From the NCBI GenBank assembly GCA_902168105.1, contig CABHOY010000024.1, positions 149,564 through 213,563 on the forward strand: DNA of 64,000 nucleotides, in the 5' to 3' direction. The DNA comes from an uncultured Flavihumibacter sp. GTDB lineage: Bacteria > Bacteroidota > Bacteroidia > Chitinophagales > Chitinophagaceae. The notes under the pieces are model-generated. The model searched no databases, was not told where the DNA came from, and saw only the letters and a program-made list of their open reading frames with translations. The position numbers and the translations under genes are program-made. Each line of letters starts with the position of its first letter. Within the stretch, counting starts at the first letter, position 1. Positions 34,492-42,334 of the stretch are shown here, one piece after another.

Positions 34492-34566
34492 TAATTTGAA
34501 CGTAAGCGTAGATTTTCATAAGCTGTTTTAATCGACGGTCCCGGGAATTATCCCGGGACTTTTTTT
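34492..34566 (+). ncRNA. Candidate Pho-box-controlled small RNA, about 75 nt
   Basis: The segment runs from the expected start (about 6 bases after the -7 element) to the end of a GC-rich terminator. It has no ATG and no ORF; its 5' half is AT-rich and little structured, with a free stretch near 34511-34532 that could pair with target mRNA. The terminator has its U-run on the plus strand only, so it does not belong to the convergent lipoprotein gene. The start is estimated from promoter geometry and may be off by a few bases. Transcription has not been shown. Confidence 0.55.
34538..34566 (+). terminator. Strong orphan terminator of the small RNA candidate
   Basis: A perfect 9-bp stem GTCCCGGGA / TCCCGGGAC with loop ATTA is followed by seven T (34560-34566). 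On the minus strand no U-run follows, so it is a plus-strand terminator. Confidence 0.9.
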
Positions 34567-34586
34567 ATTCTATGCTTATGAATAAC

Positions 34587-34994
34587 TTATTTGTTGATGA
34601 GGATGAATTTGCGGCTGATCTGCTCTTTATTGACACCGATTAGCCAATCGTCTATGCGGATGCTGCTATCGCTGAGTCTTTCTACCTGGAGATACTGGGA
34701 TGTGGAATCCTTTCCTGTAACGATAAGTTTTACTTTATCGCCCGAGGCTATGACTTTGTATGTACCGCTAAGATGGTAACTCTTGGCATCAAAAACGAAC
34801 TGGCCATTGGCCCCGAAAACGTAATACGCGGAATCTGCGGAAGTGATGCCGTGCCATACCGTGTCCGGCATTGATAACTGCTGGGACAACTGCCAGGAAC
34901 CGGTAACATCTACCGCTGGCGTAGGCTCTATATCATTTTTCTCGCAGCTGCAGATTAACATGAGTAGCAGCAAGCTGGTTATTAGTGATCTCAT
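34587..34994 (-). CDS. Small lipocalin-like lipoprotein, paralogue
   Basis: From the ATG at 34994 this is a 135-residue lipoprotein with signal MRSLITSLLLLMLICSC; an ATG nine codons earlier would add a charged stretch before the signal and is less likely. The body resembles the lipoprotein at 30140-30610: a GSWQLSQQL strand, a YYVFGANGQFVF strand and an LSGTYKV strand, then a variable C-terminus ending ISRKFILINK. It lies convergent to the small RNA candidate. A lipocalin-like cup that binds a small hydrophobic molecule is possible but not shown. Confidence 0.7.
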   Translation of the reverse strand: MRSLITSLLLLMLICSCEKNDIEPTPAVDVTGSWQLSQQLSMPDTVWHGITSADSAYYVFGANGQFVFDAKSYHLSGTYKVIASGDKVKLIVTGKDSTSQYLQVERLSDSSIRIDDWLIGVNKEQISRKFILINK

Positions 34995-35073
34995 GCATAG
35001 GAGTTTGTAATTAGAACGCAAAAAACTGAACTAAGTTACATTGGGTAAGAGATAAAAAAGGGTTGGTGGTCGA

Positions 35074-35379
35074 TTACAGCCCCAGTTTACCTGCGTATTT
35101 CTCTGGATTCTTATCAAATACACGCTTGCAGGTAGGAGAACAGAAATGAACCGTATCGTTCTGATAAACGCTCCACTCTTTATACATGGTATCATAAGGC
35201 ATACCACATACCGGATCTGGCAATTTACCTGCAATAGCAGGATCTTTAGCTGGTTCCTGTTCCGCAGGTTGGGTAGTGACTGCGTCACTGTCGCCCGCAG
35301 GCTTTGTACCGGAATTACCACAGGCAGTCATTAACGCTGCCAGTAAGAGTGTATAGGAAATATTCAGAAGGTGCTTCAT
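35074..35379 (-). CDS. YHS domain lipoprotein
   Basis: This small lipoprotein of 101 residues (signal MKHLLNISYTLLLAALMTAC) has a Thr/Ala/Pro-rich linker and a C-terminal YHS domain (about residues 55-101) with DPVCGMPYD, a Tyr/Asn stretch and HFCSPTCKRVFDKNPEKYAGKL. The Cys residues and His of this module are those of metal-binding YHS proteins found with copper and other heavy-metal systems. An ATG two codons earlier (35385) is equally open. No copper ATPase or efflux system is adjacent, so the metal and partner are unknown. A short hydrophobic protein gene follows upstream at 35406. Confidence 0.85.
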   Translation of the reverse strand: MKHLLNISYTLLLAALMTACGNSGTKPAGDSDAVTTQPAEQEPAKDPAIAGKLPDPVCGMPYDTMYKEWSVYQNDTVHFCSPTCKRVFDKNPEKYAGKLGL

Positions 35380-35405
35380 CGTCATATTGGTTGCGGTTAA
35401 AGGAA

Positions 35406-35639
35406 TCAGGCAACGGCCTCGTTGTCTTTGCTAATACGCATTACTAATATGCGGAAGTATATTTTTAATGTAAAGGCCAGTACAAGGCTACCCGCCATGC
35501 CCAGGGTAATAATAGACCCTGAAGTGGTGGTTAACAGGAATGTAGCCAGTTTGGGTAAATATGGCAGGACAAGCACCAATAAGGTGATGATCAATATATT
35601 GCGGATCTCTGTGCGATACTGTTTCAAAATGCCGGTCAT
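35406..35639 (-). CDS. Small two-helix membrane protein of unknown function
   Basis: This 77-residue protein has two hydrophobic helices (about residues 13-32, ILIITLLVLVLPYLPKLATF, and 41-62, ITLGMAGSLVLAFTLKIYF) and a short acidic-basic tail (RISKDNEAVA). I do not recognise a family. It is 20 bases upstream of the YHS lipoprotein on the same strand, so the two probably share a transcript. It may be a membrane partner, but nothing in the sequence says so. Confidence 0.6.
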   Translation of the reverse strand: MTGILKQYRTEIRNILIITLLVLVLPYLPKLATFLLTTTSGSIITLGMAGSLVLAFTLKIYFRILVMRISKDNEAVA

Positions 35640-35772
35640 TGTAACTAGTTTAATCCGGTGAATAATACCACGAAATTAAGACATAATGAATAGAAAGTAT
35701 TGTATAAATCCCGGAGATTGATGACCGGTTTGCGGTAATTCCCTGAAAGGCCGTGGTATTGCTCAAAATAAT

Positions 35773-35804
35773 AAAGGGGACCCGGTTTTACGCGAGTCCC
35801 CTTT
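35773..35804. terminator. Terminator of the M13 peptidase gene
   Basis: A 9-bp stem AAAGGGGAC / GTCCCCTTT with a 14-base loop (itself able to pair CCG/CGCG) lies 22 bases past the M13 gene stop on the minus strand, followed by TTTATTATTTT in that direction. Plus-strand T residues also follow. Confidence 0.8.
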
Positions 35805-35825
35805 TTATTATCTTAAGTAAAAGGT

Positions 35826-37886
35826 TTACCAGATCACAACACGTTTATCATCAGGCAGAGACATTTTGCTGTCAGGAGCACAACCCCAGGCATTAGCAAA
35901 ACTCTTCAGATGAGGCAGTGGTCCGTTAATACGGTCTCTTGCAGGAGAATGGGGGTCTGTCTGGATCTGGTTACGCAGGGCTGCATCAGTAGTATTGGCA
36001 TGCCATACCTGCGCCCATCCCAGGAAGAAGCGCTGTTTCCAGTTAAATCCGTCTATCAGGGCTGGCTCTGGTTTGCCTTGCAGTGATTTTTCCAGTGCGC
36101 TGTAGGCCAGGGTCAGACCACCCAGGTCAGCGATGTTCTCACCAATGGTCAGGCCACCATTGATAAAGAAGCCTTTCTGGACCTCGATGCCGCTAAAATA
36201 ATCGATATAACGTTTGGCCAGTGCCATGAAGTTCTTACGGTCAGCATCTGTCCACCAGTTTTGCAGGTTACCGTCTGCATCATACTGAGAACCCTGGTCG
36301 TCGAAGCCGTGGGTGAATTCGTGACCGATCACAGCGATGATACCGCCATAGTTGATGGCGTCATCAGCATTTGCGTTGAAGAATGGTGGCTGGAGGATAC
36401 CGGCAGGAAATACAACTTCGTTGTTCAACGGATTGTAGTAGGCATTCACTGTTTGCGGTGTCATACCCCATTCGCTTTTATCCACCGGTTTACCGATCTT
36501 GTCAAGCGCCTCTTTGTGGCCGTAATGAGCAGCAGAAACGATGTTCTCAACAAGGGTACCTGGTTTGATGTCGATGGTAGAATAATCTTTCCATTTATCA
36601 GGATAACCGATCTTGTACGTGAAGGACGCCAGTTTCTTGTGAGCCATCTTTTTGGTTGCATCGCTCATCCATGTCAGGCTGTCGATACGCTGACCATATA
36701 CGGAACGTACATTCTCGATCATTTCAGATACTTTCTGTTTGGAGCTTTCAGGGAAGTATTGTTTAGCAAATACTTTACCCAGCGGCATTCCCATAACACC
36801 ATCCGTAGCACGGATAGCACGTTCCAGGCGTGGACGCTGTTGCTTTGCACCGCGCATTACAGTGGCAAAGAAATGGAAGTTCTCATCGTCTATCGGTTTA
36901 GGCAGGAAACCTGCGAAGTGTGATAAAGTCTGCCAACGCAGCCAGGTCTTGAGCGTTTCAGGTGAAGTGCTCTTTAACAGGGCTGATACGTTTGTGATAT
37001 ATGCTTTGTTCTGGAGGATCAGTGTATCAGTTTTGATACCCTGTACGTTTGTGAATGCATCCCAATCGTAATCCGGAGCCAGTTTCTTTAATTCGCTGTA
37101 GTGTGCTTTATTGTAGGTAGCAACAGGGTCACGCAATTCTACATTGGTGAGCTGGAGCTTGGCTACTTTAGTTTCGAAATCCAGGATGGTCTTGCCGGGA
37201 GTAGCATCTTTAAAACCTGCCTGTGTGAATTGTTTGTCAATATGGCTGACAAACTCATTGCGCACTTCCTGTGTGCTGGCGTCAGGTCTTTCATAATAAC
37301 TTTTCTCTCCAAGACTTAAACCGTCCTGCACCTGGTATACGGCATTCATCTTACTGTTGCGGCCATCTGCGTCAACGCCAAAGTTGATGAGGCCCGGAAT
37401 ACCGAGCATTTCCAGTTCGCCGGATACCTTTGCAAAATCTGCCAGGTTCTGGATACTATTGATCTTATCAAGATAAGGCTGGAGGGGACTGATACCCAGT
37501 TTTTCAATAGTCGTGGTGTCGAGGAAAGAGCGGTAAAAGTCAGAGATCTGTTGTTCTTCTGTGCCTTTCTTAAGGTCTTTTTGCTCAGCCAGGCCAAGAA
37601 TGATACCTTTCAGCCGTACTTCTTTATTGTCCTTATCGAGTACGTTGAAAGCGCCCCAACGGCTTTCTGTTGAAGGGATAGGATTGTTTTTCTTCCAGCC
37701 GCCATTTACGAACTGGTCGAAATCATCGCAAGGTTTTGCGCTTGAATCAATTGAACTTACTTCGAACGCGGGGACTTTGGTTGTGTCTGCTGTTGCCTGT
37801 GTTTGTTTTGTGGTGTTGGTGTTACAGGCAGCCATAAGGGATACAGCTGCCACCAGTGGTAGATGTAAAGCGTATGTGCTCTTCAT
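35826..37886 (-). CDS. M13 family metallopeptidase (neprilysin/PepO-like) lipoprotein
   Basis: This 686-residue zinc peptidase has a lipoprotein signal (MKSTYALHLPLVAAVSLMAAC, Cys21) and both M13 domains. The N-terminal domain opens SAKPCDDFDQFVNGGWKKNNPIP. The C-terminal catalytic domain has NAYYNPLNNEVVFPAGILQPPFF, the zinc site VIGHEFTHGFDDQG (HExxH) and the third ligand in GENIADLGG, then the family end CAPDSKM. M13 enzymes cut short peptides outside or in the periplasm. It is monocistronic, with its own terminator. No motif residue is missing. It is a common gene in Chitinophagaceae. Confidence 0.95.
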   Translation of the reverse strand: MKSTYALHLPLVAAVSLMAACNTNTTKQTQATADTTKVPAFEVSSIDSSAKPCDDFDQFVNGGWKKNNPIPSTESRWGAFNVLDKDNKEVRLKGIILGLAEQKDLKKGTEEQQISDFYRSFLDTTTIEKLGISPLQPYLDKINSIQNLADFAKVSGELEMLGIPGLINFGVDADGRNSKMNAVYQVQDGLSLGEKSYYERPDASTQEVRNEFVSHIDKQFTQAGFKDATPGKTILDFETKVAKLQLTNVELRDPVATYNKAHYSELKKLAPDYDWDAFTNVQGIKTDTLILQNKAYITNVSALLKSTSPETLKTWLRWQTLSHFAGFLPKPIDDENFHFFATVMRGAKQQRPRLERAIRATDGVMGMPLGKVFAKQYFPESSKQKVSEMIENVRSVYGQRIDSLTWMSDATKKMAHKKLASFTYKIGYPDKWKDYSTIDIKPGTLVENIVSAAHYGHKEALDKIGKPVDKSEWGMTPQTVNAYYNPLNNEVVFPAGILQPPFFNANADDAINYGGIIAVIGHEFTHGFDDQGSQYDADGNLQNWWTDADRKNFMALAKRYIDYFSGIEVQKGFFINGGLTIGENIADLGGLTLAYSALEKSLQGKPEPALIDGFNWKQRFFLGWAQVWHANTTDAALRNQIQTDPHSPARDRINGPLPHLKSFANAWGCAPDSKMSLPDDKRVVIW

Positions 37887-38028
37887 ATGTAAACAGGTTT
37901 AGTAGCTCAATATAACTAAAACATCCCATGCGGCGGCATCGCTTTTTTATAGACGGCAGCTGGTCACGTAGTATAGTGGGTGGTTTGCCGGTTGTTTAGT
38001 AGGTTTGTAGTCTGTAAAAACGGAATAC

Positions 38029-38562
38029 ATGAGTTTTAGATTTAAATTGTTTAAAGGACTGACAGGCACTACTTTGTTCATTACCGGATTCTTTCTGTTG
38101 ATGAATTTCACGTCAATGCTGATGGGTGCATTCGGCCAGGGGCTTATTTCCATCTTTATGTTTGGCGGAGTTTTCATTCATTCCATTCTGTCCGCATACC
38201 TGCAAAGAAGCTTGCAGGAACCCGGTTTTACGCTGAAGGAAAACACACCCGGCGGTATCCGTATCATGGGTGGTTACTCAATATTGATAGGCACTTTTCT
38301 AATTATCGGTGCTGTAGCTATTTCTGTGTACAAGGACCTCTACGTGAAAGAATTGAGCGCGCAGATGAGTGATGAACAAATCAGGCAGCTGGAAAGTATG
38401 AAGGGACTAATGGATAAGGTTATTACCGGTATGCAGATCTTTCTTTTCCTGTATGGAGCCGCTATTATCACCAACGCATTGTTATCCCTGTCTTTCCTGA
38501 AACAATGGAAGAAGAGAGAGGAAGATAAAAATATTGACATTGATCTTGACCTGGATGCCTGA
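38029..38562 (+). CDS. Four-helix membrane protein of unknown function
   Basis: This 177-residue protein has about four membrane helices: GTTLFITGFFLLMNF, ISIFMFGGVFIHSILSAYL, IMGGYSILIGTFLIIGAVAISVY, and IFLFLYGAAIITNALLSLSFL. Between helices three and four lies a soluble, acidic helical loop (about residues 107-133). The C-terminus is highly acidic (EEDKNIDIDLDLDA). No family is recognised. It lies 31 bases before rarA and may share its transcript. Confidence 0.7.
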   Translation: MSFRFKLFKGLTGTTLFITGFFLLMNFTSMLMGAFGQGLISIFMFGGVFIHSILSAYLQRSLQEPGFTLKENTPGGIRIMGGYSILIGTFLIIGAVAISVYKDLYVKELSAQMSDEQIRQLESMKGLMDKVITGMQIFLFLYGAAIITNALLSLSFLKQWKKREEDKNIDIDLDLDA

Positions 38563-38593
38563 TAAATGCATCCGAAACATTTAATACGATACT

Positions 38594-39853
38594 ATGGAAC
38601 CATTAGCAGAGCGAATCAGGCCGGAGACACTGGATGAGCTGGTGGGACAGGAACACCTGACCGGCAAAGACAGCATATTACGCACTGCCATTCAGCAGGG
38701 AAAGATCCCTTCAATGATCCTGTGGGGCCCTCCAGGCGTGGGTAAGACCACCATTGCCAATATTATTGCACATACATTAGAAGTACCTTTTTATACCCTT
38801 AGTGCTATCTCTGCCGGGGTGAAGGAAGTACGCGAAGTGATCGAGATAGCCCGTAAACAGGGGTATGCCGTACTATTCATTGATGAGATCCACCGGTTCA
38901 ATAAATCACAACAGGATGCACTGTTAGGTGCTGTGGAAAAAGGCATCATTACGCTGATAGGAGCTACAACAGAAAACCCTTCCTTTGAAGTAAATTCGGC
39001 GTTGTTATCCCGTAGCCAGGTGTATGTACTGAAACCTCTCAGTGAACCGCAGTTATTACAACTGTTACACCAGGCCATGGAACAGGATGAATGGCTGGGC
39101 AGTAAGCAGATCGAACTGAAGGAAACCACTGCCTTGTTTAATATTTCCGGTGGAGATGCCCGTAAGCTGCTTAACCTCTTCGAACTGGTTGTAAACACAC
39201 TGCAAAATGAAACGCCTATTGTGATCACCGATCAGAAGGTCATGGACATCGCACAACAACGTGTGGCCATCTATGATAAGACAGGCGAGCAGCATTATGA
39301 TATCATCTCTGCTTTCATCAAATCTATCCGCGGGAGCGATCCTAATGCCGCTGTTTATTATCTGGCAAGAATGATCGAAGGCGGAGAGGATGTAAAGTTC
39401 ATCGCCCGCCGGCTGCTCATCTCAGCATCTGAAGATATTGGCAATGCGAATCCCAATGCATTGCTGCTGGCTACCAGTTGTTTTCAGGCTGTCACTATGA
39501 TAGGTTATCCGGAAGCAAGGATCATTCTTTCTCAATGTACTACCTACCTGGCTTCTTCCGCGAAGAGTAATGCGGCATATATGGCCATCAATAATGCATT
39601 GTCTGTCGTGTCACACACAGGCGATCTGCCAGTGCCAATGAATATACGTAATGCGCCTACGAAGATGATGAAGGACATGGGATACCATAAGGGATATGAA
39701 TACTCCCATGACTATGAGAACAGCTTCTCCCCGCAGGAATATCTGCCTGAACAGATCAAAGGCATGAAACTCTATGACCCGGGTAAGAATGCCCGCGAAG
39801 ATGAAATGAGAAAACACCTGCGCAGCTTATGGAAGGAGAAGTACGGTTACTGA
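38594..39853 (+). CDS. rarA: Replication-associated recombination protein RarA
   Basis: RarA (MgsA) is a clamp-loader-like AAA+ ATPase that acts at stalled replication forks. The 419-residue protein starts MEPLAERIRPETLDELVGQEHLTG and has Walker A GPPGVGKTT, Walker B VLFIDEIHRFNKSQQDALL, the sensor ATTENPSFEVNSALLSR and the C-terminal MgsA-type tetramerisation domain (AKSNAAYMAINNAL, PVPMNIRNAPTKMMKDMGY). Its length is normal. The last 7 bases overlap the convergent pbpC gene end. Confidence 0.95.
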   Translation: MEPLAERIRPETLDELVGQEHLTGKDSILRTAIQQGKIPSMILWGPPGVGKTTIANIIAHTLEVPFYTLSAISAGVKEVREVIEIARKQGYAVLFIDEIHRFNKSQQDALLGAVEKGIITLIGATTENPSFEVNSALLSRSQVYVLKPLSEPQLLQLLHQAMEQDEWLGSKQIELKETTALFNISGGDARKLLNLFELVVNTLQNETPIVITDQKVMDIAQQRVAIYDKTGEQHYDIISAFIKSIRGSDPNAAVYYLARMIEGGEDVKFIARRLLISASEDIGNANPNALLLATSCFQAVTMIGYPEARIILSQCTTYLASSAKSNAAYMAINNALSVVSHTGDLPVPMNIRNAPTKMMKDMGYHKGYEYSHDYENSFSPQEYLPEQIKGMKLYDPGKNAREDEMRKHLRSLWKEKYGY

Positions 39854-42231
39854 TCTTCTCCCTTCTTCTCCAATATCTCAAACGATACATGCACCTGCGC
39901 TCCCTGCTCATCAACCAGTGTGATGGTGTGTTTACCCGCAGCAGGATGCAGTGCTAACTGGTGGAACTCCTGCGTGGTGCCAATGTAATTGTTATCCAGG
40001 TGCCAGAAGATCTTCTCTGCCGTATTCCGATGCGTGGCAGTAAATACAGCCTCTCCCGGCGTTCCGTCTATTTCTATAGGTACGTAAATACGTGCATTGG
40101 CCCTGGGGTAGATCAGCTCCATAGGCGCCTTGTCGGCATTGAGCGTAGCCAGGCATTCCGGCTTGTATGGCGGAAGTGGCAAATAATTATGTTTGGTGCG
40201 ATAATAAAATTCCATAGCAGGCGGTAATACAAACCACGGCAGGTGTTGCATTTGAGACGGTGGTTCACAGTCGGCCGTTACACGCCACTTGCCTGTATGA
40301 TCAAGATGTACCAGTTGATGATAAGGACAAAGACCTGAACGCAATCCGTTGGCTGGTACCGCTATAGAGTCTTTCTCCGGACAGAGATCACTGGCCCTGT
40401 AACCGCTCTGCCGGCACACTTCTATCTTCCGCAATTTATTGTAAGGCGTATTGAACCAACTGCCGGTATGTAATAACCTGAATGCATCAAAAAGCACAGG
40501 AGCAGCAGTGGACACACCTACCAGGCCGGGTCTGCCCTCACCGTCCGCATTGCCCACCCATACGCCCACTACGTATTGCGGTGTAACACCTATAGCCCAG
40601 CCATCTCTGAACCCAAAGCTGGTGCCTGTTTTCCAGGCAATACGCTGTGACGAAGCGAACTGCTGCCAGAGCAATTCTTCTCCGGGACGCATCACTTCTT
40701 CCATCGCCTGAAAGGTATACCAGATAGCGCCTGCATCCAGTATGCCATTATTTGCCGGCGAATGTTTTGATATCAGTTTAGCTCCCTGTATATAGTTCGG
40801 TGGATGAATATCGTCAGCATCATATTTGCCGTTGTATTGATCCATGTGTAATAGCGTACGGGCCATGCTGGCATACATACCTGAAAGCTCCCATAAAGTG
40901 GATTCACCGCCTCCGAGAATGAGCGATAGCCCATAGTGGTCAGCTGGTTTATTGAGGGTGGTCATACCCATTTGTTTCAGCAATGCATGCAGTCTTTCAT
41001 ACCGGTATTGCTGTAACATTCTGACCGCCGGAATATTGAGGGAACGCGCCAATGCTTTACTGGCAGGCACTGCGCCATCATATCCCAGGTCAAAGTTTTG
41101 CGGGGTGTAACCTGCTATTTGTGTAGGAACATCTGCTACAAGTGTATGTGGCAATATCATTCCGTCGTTCAGCATAGCTGCATACAGGAATGGTTTCAGT
41201 GTGCTGCCGGGACTGCGTGGCGCCTGTATAATATCCACATGGCTTTCCGTTTCAGGATCTTCCGGATGGTACACATTGCCTACATAAGCCAGTGTATTGC
41301 CTGTCTCCACATCCAGCACAATAGCTGCGGCGTTGTTAATACCATTTGCTTTGTAAATACTATGATAACGTTCTATGATGTTGCTGACATTCCTTTGCAG
41401 AGATGCTTCCAGCGTTGTTTTGATCCGTGTAACAGCTTTATCGTCCTTTTGCGCCTGATAGTCTTTTCTGAACCTGTCCAGCAAGTGCGGCGCATCCTGT
41501 GGTAATGCCTTCGGCTGATCGGGTAAGGGCTCCAGTTTAGCCAGCTGACAGGTAATGCTATCAATGGTATTGTTATGTTGTAACCTGTCCAGCAACTGGT
41601 TCCGTTTGCGTAATAGTATCTGTCTGTTACGTCCGGGGTGAACGAGTGCAGGGCTGTTAGGTAATACTGCCAGTGCTGCTGTTTCTCCCCACGATAGTTG
41701 TGTGGCGGTGCGTCCGTAATACCGCCAGGAAGCGGCTTCCAGTCCGACTACATTTCCACCGAAAGGCGCATTGCCTGCATATAATGATAAGATACTTTTC
41801 TTGGAATAAGAGAACTCCATACGGGTAGCCATTACGGCCTCTATCAGCTTTTGTATGACAGTCCTCGGTTGATTGCGTGACAACCGGATCACCTGCATCG
41901 TAAGGGTACTACCTCCGCTCACTACTTTCTTACTGCTGATGTTCTGTTTGATAGCACGGCTTAAAGCCAGTACATCCACGCCCCAGTGATGATAGAAACG
42001 CTTGTCTTCATAGGCTACAATACACGCGGCAAATTTATCAGGCACCTGTTTGTCGGCAGGAAAACGCCATTGTCCGTCGGTGGCGATGGTTGCGCTCAAA
42101 AGGTCTCCGTTACTGTCTTCGATCACGAATGAGGTAGGCGTGGTGAAAAGACGGGAAGGAATTGAAAAGATGTAAAGGATAAGGAGGAGCGCTATGGCGA
42201 TTAACCACCATTTTCGTTTTCGGAACCACAT
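39847..42231 (-). CDS. pbpC: Penicillin-binding protein 1C
   Basis: This bifunctional class A enzyme (794 residues) polymerises and cross-links peptidoglycan. It has one N-terminal membrane anchor (residues 9-25), a glycosyltransferase domain with EDKRFYHHWGVD (catalytic Glu), GGSTLTMQVIRLS, and a transpeptidase with SPGSTLKPF (SxxK), SLN and KTGTSFGFRDGWAIG. The C-terminal 90 residues form the small BiPBP_C beta domain typical of PbpC. It lies directly downstream of the giant alpha-2-macroglobulin gene, a pairing known from many Gram-negatives (E. coli yfhM-pbpC), where the two are thought to repair and guard the periplasm after a breach. Confidence 0.95.
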   Translation of the reverse strand: MWFRKRKWWLIAIALLLILYIFSIPSRLFTTPTSFVIEDSNGDLLSATIATDGQWRFPADKQVPDKFAACIVAYEDKRFYHHWGVDVLALSRAIKQNISSKKVVSGGSTLTMQVIRLSRNQPRTVIQKLIEAVMATRMEFSYSKKSILSLYAGNAPFGGNVVGLEAASWRYYGRTATQLSWGETAALAVLPNSPALVHPGRNRQILLRKRNQLLDRLQHNNTIDSITCQLAKLEPLPDQPKALPQDAPHLLDRFRKDYQAQKDDKAVTRIKTTLEASLQRNVSNIIERYHSIYKANGINNAAAIVLDVETGNTLAYVGNVYHPEDPETESHVDIIQAPRSPGSTLKPFLYAAMLNDGMILPHTLVADVPTQIAGYTPQNFDLGYDGAVPASKALARSLNIPAVRMLQQYRYERLHALLKQMGMTTLNKPADHYGLSLILGGGESTLWELSGMYASMARTLLHMDQYNGKYDADDIHPPNYIQGAKLISKHSPANNGILDAGAIWYTFQAMEEVMRPGEELLWQQFASSQRIAWKTGTSFGFRDGWAIGVTPQYVVGVWVGNADGEGRPGLVGVSTAAPVLFDAFRLLHTGSWFNTPYNKLRKIEVCRQSGYRASDLCPEKDSIAVPANGLRSGLCPYHQLVHLDHTGKWRVTADCEPPSQMQHLPWFVLPPAMEFYYRTKHNYLPLPPYKPECLATLNADKAPMELIYPRANARIYVPIEIDGTPGEAVFTATHRNTAEKIFWHLDNNYIGTTQEFHQLALHPAAGKHTITLVDEQGAQVHVSFEILEKKGEDQ

Positions 42232-42285
42232 GCAGTAAAATTAGGAAATAGGATCAGGAATAGGGAATAAAATGTGCATCTAAAA

Positions 42286-42318
42286 AGACAGCCGTTTAGC
42301 TAAGCTAAACGGCTGTCT
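42286..42318 (-). terminator. Terminator between alpha-2-macroglobulin and pbpC
   Basis: A perfect 15-bp stem AGACAGCCGTTTAGC / GCTAAACGGCTGTCT has a 3-base loop; a U5 run follows on the minus strand. It sits 16 bases past the alpha-2-macroglobulin gene, so pbpC may need its own promoter or leak-through. Confidence 0.9.
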
Positions 42319-42334
42319 GTGTTTAATTACGTTG

